Both the position numbers and the translations under genes were made by a program. The notes beneath the pieces were generated by a model. It searched no databases, was not told the origin of the DNA, and saw only the letters and a list, made by a program, of their open reading frames with translations. From positions 41,546,654-41,610,653 of the forward strand of contig CM019072.1 of assembly GCA_009667805.1 (NCBI GenBank): 64,000 nt of DNA, in the 5' to 3' direction. Source of the DNA: Leptobrachium leishanense. Lineage: Eukaryota; Chordata; Amphibia; Anura; Megophryidae. This document shows, piece by piece, positions 40,542 to 51,475 of this stretch (position 1 is its first letter; each line of letters begins with the position of its first letter).

Positions 40542-41080
40542 TTGTTGCCCCTTTCTCCTGCACCTGAGGCATGCGCGCCCTGTACGCGCGCCAGAGAGTC
40601 CTTGCACCTGAGAAGAATTTACCTACAGGAAGTAGCTGGAAGCCTGTCGCCCAATAACATACCACTCCTAGTGAAACATTTTGGATGAACAGCCTGTGTG
40701 CATTTAGCACGCATGCAGCCAATTAAATGCGTCTTATAGAAAAGTGTTACCTCTCATTGCAAGGTATTACAAGACTCCGGTTGACTTGTTCTACCCACTG
40801 ATTCCTCCCCACGTTTCAAGCGAAAATAATGTTGTGTTTGGACCAAATCAAGGGAAGAAGAAACCATGGCTGCTGATTGACAGCTTCAAGGTGGAGGCAA
40901 GACCACTGCATAAAAGAACTGCTATCACTTGCAGCCTGGAGAATTCAAGAACCTGCTACGTGTCTTCCCAGTAGTGGCAGCCTGTGAGTGGCTAAGTCTG
41001 CACTTTGTGCCCATTTTGGCTGGGGGTATCACCCTATGTGTTTTTGTTTTCATATATTTTGCCTTGATACCCATTATCTC
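40542..41080. other. Unrecognised spacer between duplicated MITE ends
   Basis: 539 bp of unrecognised sequence. GCATAAAAGAACTGCTATCACTTGCAG near 40909 has a TATA/initiator look and the interval could be LTR-derived, but no partner copy or ends are visible. Confidence 0.3.
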
Positions 41081-41545
41081 ACATACTATATTTAAAACAG
41101 GTTTTCATTTCTAATATTTTCAATCTTAAGACTAGGGTCAGACGAACGCATTTTTCGCGTTGTCCGTTTGAACGAATGGACGCATTTTTTCACGGAATAC
41201 GCGATAGCGGTCATACGATGCTCGTTTTCGTCTGTGATTTTGTTCGGATCATCAATAAAACCCTTTTTGCGTCTGGACGTTATGTTGGCCGGACATTAGC
41301 AGCGTCTGACATCTCCTATTCACGCACACACGCCGCTATGCGGACGCAGCGCACTCTGTACGTCAGTACTAGCAGTTTGACGTTCTCGAAAAAATGCGTT
41401 CGTTTGCCGCTTGCGTTGCGCGGCCGGACTTTCGTGCGGCCGTTCTTCGTATGCTGCCCGGCATTGGACATCATTTGCTGCTAGCACAGCCGTGATTAAG
41501 TGCGGCTAAACGCAACGTTAATACTGCGCTCGTCTGACCCTAGCC
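41081..41545 (+). mobile_element. TTAA-type MITE, family C copy 4, plus duplicated flank
   Basis: MITE 41130-41545, left end GACTAGGGTCAGACGAACGC after TTAA (41126-41129), right end reversed GGCTAGGGTCAGACGAGCGC followed by TAAT. Its left 210 bp and the preceding 49 bp repeat 40272-40541. Confidence 0.85.
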
Positions 41546-42030
41546 TAATAGAGCATCTAAATTCAGAATTTGGGGAATGTCCCAACAGATAATTTGTCAC
41601 TTGTGTACATTCTGTAGCCATTTATGGAATCTAGTTTGTCAGTTATTAATAAAAAATAAAGTATGTCAATTTAAATATTTTTAGAAAGAAAACTAAATTG
41701 GAAAACAAATAAATATATATATGTTCACTTCCTAAAATCGTAAGAACATCTGACACTCCACTTCCATTTTAGGCTGCTTTAGTTCAGATATAGCATATTA
41801 GATTCCCTCTACACTAACTGTATTTCAATTTATAATAAGCTCCCTGGTAATTCTGAATTAAATAATGACTGGAGAGCTTTTATGCCAATCATTCACAATT
41901 GTTCCATACATTGTCTTAGGTTTCTAGGAGACGACAAAAGTTATTTAAATAATACAGTAGAAATGTGACCTTATTCTTTAAACCTTTTCCTAACAAAAAC
42001 TTGTACACCTGATTTTTCATTGCAATACAC
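41546..42030. other. No recognised gene or repeat
   Basis: AT-rich; nothing diagnostic. Confidence 0.3.
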
Positions 42031-42033
42031 TGA

Positions 42034-42814
42034 CAGGGTTATTCAAAGAGATTCGAAAAGTCACCGCACGTTCGGTGACTTTTCTTTCTCTTCAATTCGG
42101 TTCCTTTTGCCGATCCCATTTCGGTGACCCTGCGGTGTATTCAGCAAGCACCACAGGGTCCCCGAATTGCAGGGAAAGGCTGCCGCAAACCTAACGAAAA
42201 CTAACCGCAAAACCCACCGAATGCACGCCGAAAACAAGCAAAAACATCTGGATTAACCTGCCGAAAACCATGGAAAAACCCGAGCAGGAGCTGATTGCAC
42301 GCAGCGAAGCCGCCGGAAAAAGCCGAGACCGCAGAAGAGGCAGTGAATAAATTAGAAAAACAGTTTGTATGAATGATTGAAAAGTGAAACGCTGTTTGCA
42401 AAGAAATTACTGAGCGAAAATGTCTGAAATTTACATATGAGGTCCAGGGAATGATAATAAAAAGGGCTGTTACAGAAAAAATAAGTAAACTTAAAAAAAA
42501 AAAATATCGGACTTTGAAGCCTATGGGATTCTACTGAATAAACTTGCCGAATTAAGCCACCGAGTGGCAGGGCATTTCGGGAACTTTTCACTGCTGGTTT
42601 TTGTTCTCTGAGTAGCCGAAGCAGTGTTTTTTCATGGGGATTTCACTGCCCTCGAACAGGCACCGAACAGGCACCTTATGTGCAGGCAATTCGCCAGGAT
42701 TTGGCGAATTGCCTGCTCTCTGAATAGCCGAATGGCCAAGAAAGGCAACCGAACGCTGATTTTCAGTGTTTGGCTACCTTTCTCAAGCAATTCGGAGCTC
42801 TTTGAATTACCCTG
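42034..42814 (+). mobile_element. Family B element, full copy 1
   Basis: 781 bp; ends CAGGGTTATTCAAAGAGATT and, reversed, CAGGGTAATTCAAAGAGCTC. Perfect 3-bp TSD TGA (42031-42033 and 42815-42817). Subterminal inverted GAAAAGTCACCGCACG / CGGTGACTTTTC hairpin near the left end. No coding capacity. Homologous to 56644-57300, 58415-59322 and, more distantly, 50256-51057, 39040-39560 and 61776-62350. A 3-bp TSD with CAGGG ends is unusual; superfamily undecided. Confidence 0.85.
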
Positions 42815-42819
42815 TGAGA

Positions 42820-43501
42820 GTTTAAAAAACGCATTAACGTGAGGGGCAAAACCCTTTGCACAGAACGTTGTATTACAATCTCAGAGCAACAAATGCGCAT
42901 ATATGTCTACCACGGGCGAACCTAAGCGAACGCTGCGTGAGCTTACTGTACTTCGCGCGTCCTATACTTAACATTGTGAGCGCAAATGCGTTTGTGCGCT
43001 GGTACGCAGATGGTATTACAATCTATGCGCAGTTTGTAACGCACAGCCTTTGCGCATATAATTTTAGCAACTCCTAAAAGCTGGTGTTAATGGCAAATTC
43101 TATCAACCTGGCCGAAACCAAATACACCAGCCCAAAAAAAAATACGCAGCAAAGTATAGTTACACATTCTACTCATTCCAAACCAATAAATTTGTGAAGT
43201 TGTGCGTGTTTTTTTTATTGATGCAGCACATATGCGCGGATTGACTTTGACAGGCGCAAAAACTTAACGTGAGACAATTGTTGTTCTGATTGGTTGAATC
43301 GCGTGAAAAAAACAGTCCGCACACTGATTTCTGCGTGCAACGTTTTTGCGCGTCCGTTTTACGAGCGTTATTTTTTGACGGATGAAAAAATGCGCGAGGA
43401 TTGTAATACCAGTGTTGTTTTACGTGCGTTAACGTTTAACGCTTCGCGCAAAAATTCACACGTTCTGCGTGCGTTTTTGTGTGAAGAATGTAATAAGGCC
43501 C
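42820..43501 (+). mobile_element. Harbinger-like MITE, left-truncated
   Basis: Interior and right end homologous to 30056-30791 (about 70% by eye), ending GTAATAAGGCCC. The first roughly 45 bp are missing where it abuts the family B element. Confidence 0.75.
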
Positions 43502-43507
43502 AAAGTA

Positions 43508-43650
43508 TTTTACCAGGAAGGATACATTGAGATTTCTCTCGTTTTCAAGTATTTCCTGGATTCAAGAGCATTGAAATTTTACTGTCGTTACAGAAATACA
43601 AAGTAATAAAGGCAAGAAATTAAAAACAAAACAAAAATTTGAATATAAAA
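43508..43650 (-). mobile_element. LINE 3' UTR fragment (CR1/Rex1-like)
   Basis: TTTTACCAGGAAGGATACAT, then TTTCTCTCGTTTTCAAG, the reverse complement of the 3' UTR of the LINE at 6005-6926. Confidence 0.8.
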
Positions 43651-43852
43651 ACTCATTTACATGCCTTCTTTTTAATGAACGATTAGTGTTCTCCCAGGGG
43701 AGAAAATAAATTATCTGTCAGACTTCAGTCTTGTCACCCTGTATTACTGTAAAAAAGCTACAAGGAGAAGCCAACACCCTCATGAAAATATCGACGAATT
43801 TACTGGTTTATTGAAACAGCCAGAGAGAGGACAGAATAGGCCCTACTTCCTA

Positions 43853-44540
43853 GCTCGTGTTAACATGGGGACACTAACGGGGGAAAATCTGCACCTGCAG
43901 ATGTCCCTCTAGCGTCCCCATGTTAACGCATTATTCCGGGACAGGCGCTAGCTTAGCACCTTACGCCGGAACGCAGCGGTAACCGCTGAGATACTCACAG
44001 TAGCGCTTGCACGCCGCAAGTATCATCTCTTGGAGTTCATTAGACTCTGAGACATGAGATCGTGCAGCTCTGCAGAGTTATAGTGAGAATAATTTGTTCC
44101 CAGTCTCACTCTGCTCGCGGCCATATGAAGCGGCGAATCGGGCCACCGTTCTCACTGCGGAATGAGAAGTGTGTATCAGATATATTGGGGTTTTAAGGGG
44201 GTGTTAAATCATTTTGCAAATGCTGAAACATTTAGCACCAGGTTTTAAAAGGTGCTAAAATTTTGCCTTGTGCGTCCCTGCAGTAATTAGCGCTAGGACT
44301 TAGTATGGTGTTACAATTTCGAAACGCTAATGTATGTTTTTGCTCCCCATGTTAAGTATAGGATGTGCAAAGTACAGTAAGCTCATGGAAGTTAGAGCAA
44401 AAAAACAATACCGAGCTGATTGCTAATGGGGTAGCGTCAGGAATGTAATATGGAAGGCATGTGTTAACACACACTTATCCTGGCGCTAACACTTACATAT
44501 CGAGGCGCTAATGTTAGCGCCAAGTATGGAATAGTGCGCA
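43853..44540 (+). mobile_element. Harbinger-like element, uninterrupted copy
   Basis: About 690 bp. It aligns with the three-part copy at 14842-19100 and serves as its empty-site reference. Contains AGGATGTGCAAAGTACAGTA and TGGCGCTAA / TTAGCGCCAAG inverted motifs near the right end. Ends approximate; no TSD defined. Confidence 0.7.
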
Positions 44541-44705
44541 ATACGAGGAGAGCTCTGAGGTCATTCCCTACTCTACAGGGATCCGATTCAGGGGGTTATA
44601 AATAATTTCGAAATTCCTGTTCAATACAAACACAAGATATTATTGTATGTTCCATATCTCACCACTATGCCCCCGCACACAGATATACATTTTTATAGTC
44701 TAGTG

Positions 44706-44841
44706 CAAGGGTCCGCAACCTTGGCTCCCTGATGTTCTGGGAACTTCATTTCTCATGTGGCTCAGTCAGCCGAATGGGTGACTGAGCATCATGGGAGATG
44801 TAGTTCCCAAAACATCAGGGAGCCAAGATTGCTGACTCCTG
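44706..44841. mobile_element. 136-bp foldback hAT MITE
   Basis: Ends CAAGGGTCCGCAACCTTGGC and, reversed, CAGGAGTCAGCAATCTTGGC. Perfect 8-bp TSD GTCTAGTG (44698-44705 and 44842-44849). Whole element is one hairpin. Related to the split copy at 55326-55925. Confidence 0.9.
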
Positions 44842-44949
44842 GTCTAGTGGTAACTTTTGGAAGCTGCATTGGAGTTCTGACCATGTATTTGACACAAAGA
44901 TGATTTCTGCATTCTGATTATTATGAATGCAGACCCTTTTGGAAACTGT

Positions 44950-45130
44950 GTTTCCAACCCCAACCCTTCTAGATTGTAAATTCCTATGGGAATAGGGCCC
45001 TCATCTCCTCCTGTACTGTTTGTCAAATGTTGTTCAATGTATTGTAATCCTGTCTATACTGTGCCTATTGTACAGCGCTGCAGAATATGCTGGCGCTTTA
45101 TAAATAAAGAATAATAATAATAATAATAAA
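44950..45130 (+). mobile_element. L2 LINE 3' UTR fragment
   Basis: CTAGATTGTAAATTCCTATG, then GTACAGCGCTGCAGAATATG and a (AAT)n tail at 45109-45129. Same family as 16938-17725. Confidence 0.85.
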
Positions 45131-45133
45131 GGA

Positions 45134-45455
45134 CACCATTTACAGTTTAGAACCTTTAATCCCAGCAATATTTCAGTAAAGGATAAATGAATGTGACTAT
45201 TTTAAGGATGCCAGTTTTCATTATTTTAACCTTTTATCTATATTGGAATAACAATCTTAATTCTAAATTGCTATTTTGCCCTCCATTTAAAAGTTAACAC
45301 TTTAAATGGAGGGCAAAATAGCAATTTAGAATTAAGATTATTCCAATATGGATAAAAGGTTAAAATAATGAAAATTGGCATCCTTAAAATATTCACATTC
45401 ATTTATTCTTTACTGAAATATTGCTGGGATTAAAGGTTCTAAACTGTAAATGGTG
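45134..45455. repeat. Long near-perfect foldback, arms about 157 bp
   Basis: 45134-45291 and 45301-45455 are inverted copies with only a handful of differences, separated by 9 bp (AGTTAACAC). It starts right after the L2 tail. No family recognised. A transcript across it would fold into one long hairpin. Confidence 0.9.
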
Positions 45456-45646
45456 TAACGGTAAACTGTAAATGAATCATCCTATGTTCCAAATAAACGT
45501 GATAATTTTTTTCAACAAAAGCACTTGGTAGTGAAAGGATTAAATGAACATTCTAATGTTTTGTTTTTTTTAAACTTTACCTGATTCATTTCAGATCCTT
45601 AAAACATAAATTTTCCTAATTAATTTCCAAATTTTATTTTTAACTA
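45456..45646. other. No recognised feature
   Basis: Short AT-rich gap between the foldback and the next MITE. Confidence 0.3.
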
Positions 45647-46192
45647 CCCGTAGATACTCGAGTATAGCGCGACCCGAATATAACACGATGGATAGAGATT
45701 TATTATGGAAATGAGAAAACACTCAAGACTCGAATATAACAGCAGGAGCAAAATTATACTGTACCGGTAAACAATTAAAATCCTTCCAGTTTCTCGCAAC
45801 ACAGTCAGGCTCCCCTCAGGTCAAAGTGCTCTGCTCTAGAATGATTGCAGTTGTTAAGAAGTATGAAGCCGCTGGCCATCCGTCTTCTTTACTAGTGATT
45901 AGATGACTGGCGGAGGCGAGCGAGGTGAATGATTGGCTTAAACCGAGCTTGCCCTCTGGCCGTGATGGATCCCACCTCTGCCGAATCCGGGAGTTCCAGA
46001 AGTGTTTGCAAGCATCAGGGAGCCTGCATTCACTTCAGCGAGACTACCGAAGCTTCCGGGAGACTTGGGATCCAGACTAAGGCAAGTTTTTTTTTACACG
46101 TGATGCAGATGTCTCGAATATAACGCGACCCCTCCAATTTTAAAGGTAAATTTTTGTCACCAAAATCTAGCGGTATACTCGAGTATCTACAG
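45647..46192. mobile_element. TA-flanked MITE, ACTCGAGTATA ends
   Basis: 546-bp element; ends CCCGTAGATACTCGAGTATA and, reversed, CTGTAGATACTCGAGTATAC. TSD TA (45645-45646 and 46193-46194). Inner inverted motif CGAATATAACRCGA near both sides. Tc1/mariner-type by TSD; no transposase. Style resembles the MITE at 761-942. Confidence 0.8.
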
Positions 46193-47816
46193 TAGTAGCG
46201 TTTCCTGTTTAAAAGAGGACTTTGTAGACTTCTCCCTCCTGACCTCGACATGTATGCATTACTTACTAGAAAAGTTCCTGTCTGCCTCCCGATTCTGCTA
46301 TGTGAAATGTATTATTTCCGAGATGTCTCAGGGTCATCTGTAGCACACGACTTAGCTGGTTCGAAATGACTAAAATGATGTAAGACATCTCTTCAATTAG
46401 CAGTGAGAAATCTATTGGTAATCTGCGCAAGTCAAGGTTGAATATTTGCATCTCCTTCGATACATTTACCATTTTAGAATTTATTTGCTTATGTACATAC
46501 ACAATGTTTGTATGAGTCTTATACCAGTGGACTTCTGTTGGAATTAATAACCTTGTCAGATATTAGCAAGCTGCTTGAGCTGACCTTTCTTCAGTGGTAT
46601 TATGCAGAGATTGTGGAGATATGTGGAAAATACAAACGATTTTAGCCATTCAACAATTATTTTTAAATGATATGCTTTCTCATGTCCAGCAGTTTTGTGT
46701 TAAACAAATCAAGCATGTGTTTGTCCTTCATAAGCAGCCTTTTTAAAATATATATTTTATCCTCATCTAAGGAGATGCTCATAAAAAAATTCTTTTTTTA
46801 AAAATTTTATAATTTACCGCTCTCCTTTTCCTTTCTACACATCTGAATTTTTGTGTAAAATAGTTTTAAAAAAAATCTAATAAAAATGTAAACATACTTT
46901 ATTACATACAGTTATTTTTGCCAGCGGGTACCTAGTACATAGAGTCAAATGGAATGATGCTTTTGTATAAGAAAACAGCTTTCATTGTACTGTGGATATG
47001 GATATAATAACAATTATCATTTTATATTGTGTAAATTCAGGAATTATCTTATTTAATGTCTTTTCATTATATACAGCTCGCCTACCATCAAGCCACATGA
47101 AAGCAGAACAACTGAGAAGTCTCTGGTCTTTAGTACATTGATATCAATGAGCAATGTCTTCTTTGTTAAAGTCTACAGAACTGCTCGTGCTATCTAGGCA
47201 ATGGGCTGTTGAAGAAGATAAGGCGCCACTTCTTCCTTTCTTTTGCTCTCCCTATGGATCTGCCCCTAGCTAATGCATGGCCTAATCTTTGGCTCCCTGC
47301 CCAGAAAATCTTGGTGGTCTGTCTCCAGACTTCTTGCATGTCTTCGTAGTTTGGCAATCAAACCAATAATGCAACCACACGGTTGCTGTGGAGCTGTAAT
47401 AAGGAATGTGTAACCTTGATAGCAATTCTTTCATCAATCCTTGACAACTATCTGTCGTCAGTTTCCAGTGAGCTCTGAGCTTCACATGAAATAGAATTTT
47501 TCACATGGAAGAAAACACACAATTAAAAGTTTCTTCAGTGGAGAGGATACGATTTTAGCAAGAAGCAATTTTTATAAAGTGTAGCCAACATTGACACAAG
47601 ATATAATTGGAAAAATGGTGACCCAATGTTAATTAGGAGTATATAAATACCAAGGGAAATGCCACTGGCTGGGTAAATTGTGATTTCTAGATTAAGGTTT
47701 CGGACGCTAAATAAAAGAGATATGGTGGATATTCAAAGATCGCTGGTGTTTGCTGAAATTGCAAATATTGGTAAAAATTGCTGTTGAGGAAACTTTGATA
47801 AAGCAGACCTGCCAAA
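46193..47816. other. No gene; candidate conserved element at about 46530-46800
   Basis: No terminal repeats or tandem repeats. 46530-46800 contains non-repetitive blocks (TTGGAATTAATAACCTTGTC, TATTAGCAAGCTGCTTGAGC, TTCAACAATTATTTTTAAAT) of the type seen in vertebrate conserved non-coding elements. The rest is unrecognised. Confidence 0.25.
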
Positions 47817-47821
47817 TTTGG

Positions 47822-48619
47822 TGTCACGTTTCCACATTCCAGCCCTGCCCCCAGGTTGTGAGAGATATCCAGGCCAGCCTGATCTGGGATCACCTGAACT
47901 GCTGCCTTTAAAAGGCAGCCTCCTTCTTTGCCAGGTGCTCTTGCATGGGTCTCTCTCCTGTGTGTCTCTGCTCCGGAGGGTCTGGTTTCTGTGGGTCTCT
48001 GTTCCTGAGAGTCTTGCTCTGGAAGGTTATTGCTTCTTGTGATCTATGTCCTGGTATTTCCTGTGTATGATCTTGGCCTGGTTCTGACAATTCTTCTGTG
48101 TATCACTGTATGCTATTCTGTGTACCGATCTCTGCTGGTCTGACTTCCCTCTCTGGTATCTGATTCCTGGCTTGTCTGACTTACTCTCCTGGCTCTTTAC
48201 CCTTTGGCTCCGGTTCTGACGATTCTATTGTATTATCCCTGTGCTCTGTAATCCTGTTCTGTGTATCAACCAGCAGCATTATATTCTTTAGTATAGAAGG
48301 CCGTTGTAAGGATCTTACCCCAGAGTTAGGGTTTCCCTGCGTGTGCTGCTGGATGCATCTTGCTTAACTCTCGCCCTTCCTGTGCTGTGTATTCTTGGGA
48401 GGTTCCCTTCCCTAGATAGAAGGCCATTGTATGGATCTTATTCCAAAGTTAGGGTTCCCTTTAGTTTTCTGTTTTCTCCTTGTTCTCCTGCCCTTCCTGT
48501 TGTTCCAGTTCTGTCATTCGCTTGTCTTGTATCTGTGCTGTGGTCTGTATCTATGCATCAAGGGCTGAACATCCAGTACAGAGGGCCCACCTTGGCTCAC
48601 GCCGGGTGCCCCCGTGACA
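47822..48619 (+). repeat. Solo LTR 1
   Basis: 798 bp beginning TGTCACG and ending CGTGACA, with perfect 5-bp TSD TTTGG (47817-47821 and 48620-48624). TTTAAAAGGCAGCC at 47908 is a TATA-like element that sets orientation. An internal duplication of TAGAAGGCC..GGATCTTA occurs at 48294-48320 and 48416-48443. Remains of an LTR retrotransposon or retrovirus-like element removed by LTR recombination; clade unknown. Confidence 0.85.
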
Positions 48620-48624
48620 TTTGG

Positions 48625-48852
48625 CAAGTCTGAAATCAGGAGATTGGGAGGAATGACCAGCCGGGAGTGTGGCCATTGCACAGTTTGCAACACTACTTGC
48701 TCAAAGGCTGTAAAAGTGGGCACATCATCCTGTTACAAGGCGCACTGCATTAGTGATGTATGGGCTTAAAATGATCTGATTTAGACTATTTTAACACCAT
48801 TAGTGTTCACAGTGCATTTTCCAGTAGTCCTCCGAAAAACTGAAGGGAATAT
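48625..48852. other. Interval between solo LTRs
   Basis: Continuation of the sequence split by solo LTR 1 (CCTGCCAAATTTGG on the left joins GGCAAGTCTG on the right). No gene. Confidence 0.4.
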
Positions 48853-48857
48853 GGGTG

Positions 48858-49408
48858 TGTCACGTATACTAGTGATCCCTACACGCAGACACGATCTACC
48901 TACACTGCCGCTCTTTAGATCAGCCAAATTGCTACACACAGAACAGACAGAACAAAAGAAGTCAGGGTAAGCCGAAGTTAGGAAACCAGGACAAGTAATG
49001 AGACAAGCCAGAGGTCAGAACCGGAACGGGTACTCATACAATAACAGTGGTCAGAGCTGGAATACAAAGACAGATGGAGCCGGAGATCAAAACCAGAAGG
49101 GTAGTTACATAAAGCCAGGAGTCGGCACACATATGGAGCGGAGAGTCAAAGGGTTGATACAATGAAATAGTCAGTAAGCAAAAACCAGGCGTCATACACA
49201 TAATATACTTCGAATATACAGGGAACGCACTGAAGGGAGAACCACGACAGGGCAGTGAGCTCAACTCACTGCCTTGTCTTTTAATCCGGCGGGCATCGTG
49301 TCATCACACCACGCCCCTTCCACGATCACTGGCTATGTCACCGTGTGGCCGGCCAGTGAGCAGCAAGGATACGGCTGCTGGGTATCAGGGAGCTCAGGAG
49401 CTGTGACA
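48858..49408 (-). repeat. Solo LTR 2
   Basis: 551 bp beginning TGTCACG and ending TGTGACA, with perfect 5-bp TSD GGGTG (48853-48857 and 49409-49413). TTAAAAGACAAGGC on the minus strand (about 49282) is TATA-like. Sequence unlike solo LTR 1 apart from the ends. Confidence 0.85.
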
Positions 49409-49413
49409 GGGTG

Positions 49414-50255
49414 GACTGTCGGGTGATTGGGAAGACAAAAGTAAACTGTGCGCCTCAAGGATAAATCATGTGACTTTGCAGATCTATAAAAGGGTGTTAG
49501 AAATAATTATTTTTCTTTCCTGTCAGATGGAGGGTTTTTTCTGAACTAATAGTTCCCATCAGCCCTACACAAAAAAAAAGATATTGGCATCTTCTGAAAA
49601 CAAGATTGTTCCATCTGCACTCTACAGATCGCAAAAGAAGAATGTGCACGCAGTTTGTATTTAATTAATTCATATGATTCACACAAGAAATGCAGCTGAT
49701 TGTTCTAAAAAGAGGGACAAGTCAAGTGCATCTAAGGATTCAGTGTTTACAGTAGAAGACTCAACATATGGAAGTGACAAGAACATAGGAGTCGATGTGC
49801 TAGAGCTTTCAACCTGAGAAAACAAACCAGGTATATGAATTATTTGATGAAGGACTTTTCAGAAAATAAAGTTGAATATTGCACGCGTAAATATTTGTAC
49901 TGCAAATCTGGCATTCTTTCCTTACAACAAGAGCCGGGTAAAACGTCAGGAACCCTAAAGACCTTTTATTCTTGACTACCAAGGACCTTGTATTGAAACA
50001 AAATGAATCATAACATATTTTCAAACGCTGGATGTGAATTTGACACTTACATTTGGGATAACATTGCAGTTTTGCATGAAAAATTTTATTCTTACATTAT
50101 AACAATAATAAATTATTGAAATTTGAATATTTTACTTATAATTAATAATATTGTTAAGATAATATGTTTTACATACTCATTACAGTATCTTACCTTGCAC
50201 TTCAAATGGAGTCTGCATTATTAGCATACAGACAGAAATGGTCATTGTGCCAATA
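49414..50255. other. No recognised gene or repeat
   Basis: Nothing diagnostic; AT-rich from 50040. Confidence 0.3.
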
Positions 50256-51057
50256 AGAGGGTTAATCGAAGAGCACCGAAGTTTCGGTGCTCTTTCGTTC
50301 GGCGCACTTAGGCGATTCCAGTATGCAGACCCTACGGTGAATTCACTGCAGGGTCCCCAAAGTGCACTCAACGTGGAGCCGCCGGAGGCCGCTGACCACT
50401 GATGACTAGGTCCGATCAGCCCACCAAAGACAGCTGATCAGCCCACCGAACAACGCTAAAGACAGCCGACCAACCCACCGAACGCCTCCGAACTACAGAA
50501 AAAAAAATGGAACTCTGCTATTTTTTAAAAGATTTTTAAACTATTAAAAATGCATGAAAATGTGTGGAAATAAAAAAAAATTCCTATACAAAATAATAAA
50601 AAGATCTGTTATAAGAATAAAAAAACACCATTAAAAAAAAATGGGAATAAAAAATTTTGCCTAAAAAAAATCGAGAAGAATACCCTCCAAAAAAAATCTT
50701 TTTTTTAGTTTTTTGTTCAAACGGTTTAATAAAAAAATGGTACTATATTTTTTTACATTGAATCCAGTGCGATTCGCCTTTTTAAACCTGCCAAAATGAA
50801 AATCGGGGCATTTCACTGACATTTTGGTACAGTTCTGCATTCTCTGAATAGATTAACCATTACTTCTCTATGGGATAATTTCACTGCCGCTGGAGATTGC
50901 GTCAAGAATTGCGTCAATCTGCAGTGAACTGCACTGTATTATGCTGTCAATTCGCTAGTGTTTGGGAAATTGACAGCTCTCTGATTTGCCGAACTGCCAT
51001 AAAATTGCACCATTTGGGGAAATTTGGTGGCAAGCTCGGTGCTCTTTGAATACCCCT
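50256..51057 (+). mobile_element. Family B-related element, diverged full-length copy
   Basis: About 800 bp; ends AGAGGGTTAATCGAAGAGCA and, reversed, AGGGGTATTCAAAGAGCACC. A subterminal GAGCACCGAA/TTTCGGTGCTC hairpin replaces the GAAAAGTCACC hairpin of other copies. Interior landmarks CCTACGGTGAATTCACTGCA and CAGTGAACTGCACTGTATT are shared in style. No coding capacity. Confidence 0.7.
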
Positions 51058-51079
51058 TTAAGTGTGACAGATAATAAAA

Positions 51080-51475
51080 ATGAGCAGATCTCCAGCTTAT
51101 GGGGATTTGTAGTGAATATAATGAAATCATTAGCAATGCAGCTTCCAAAAAAATACCAATAGAATATAAAAATAATATCTGTATAGGACATAATGCCTGT
51201 GTATGGAGATTACAGTAACACCTTGTATCTGTACTGTACAGGGATTTTCAGCAATTATAACCCCCTATTCCTGTACAGTATAGTGGGAGACCTTGGAGCT
51301 CTTCCTGTGTTCTGTCCTCTCCCTGGCTGTTATATTGCAGCAATAATGACTAATGATGCATTACAATAAGGCTTTGATGTTCCTCCTCATTGCACTTTTG
51401 CTGTCAAATAGTGACAGTATTGAAGTCTAAATGAGAACTTTGTTTCTCCACAGGGAAGCATCAGTCCTGCTTTAA
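51080..51475 (+). repeat. Unclassified dispersed repeat R1, copy c
   Basis: Third copy of the repeat at 22690-23030 and 34470-34800: TTAGCAATGCAGCTTCC, CAATAGAATATAAAAATAA, ATTACAGTAACACC, TGTACTGTACAGGGA, TTTCTCCACAGGGA. Confidence 0.7.
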
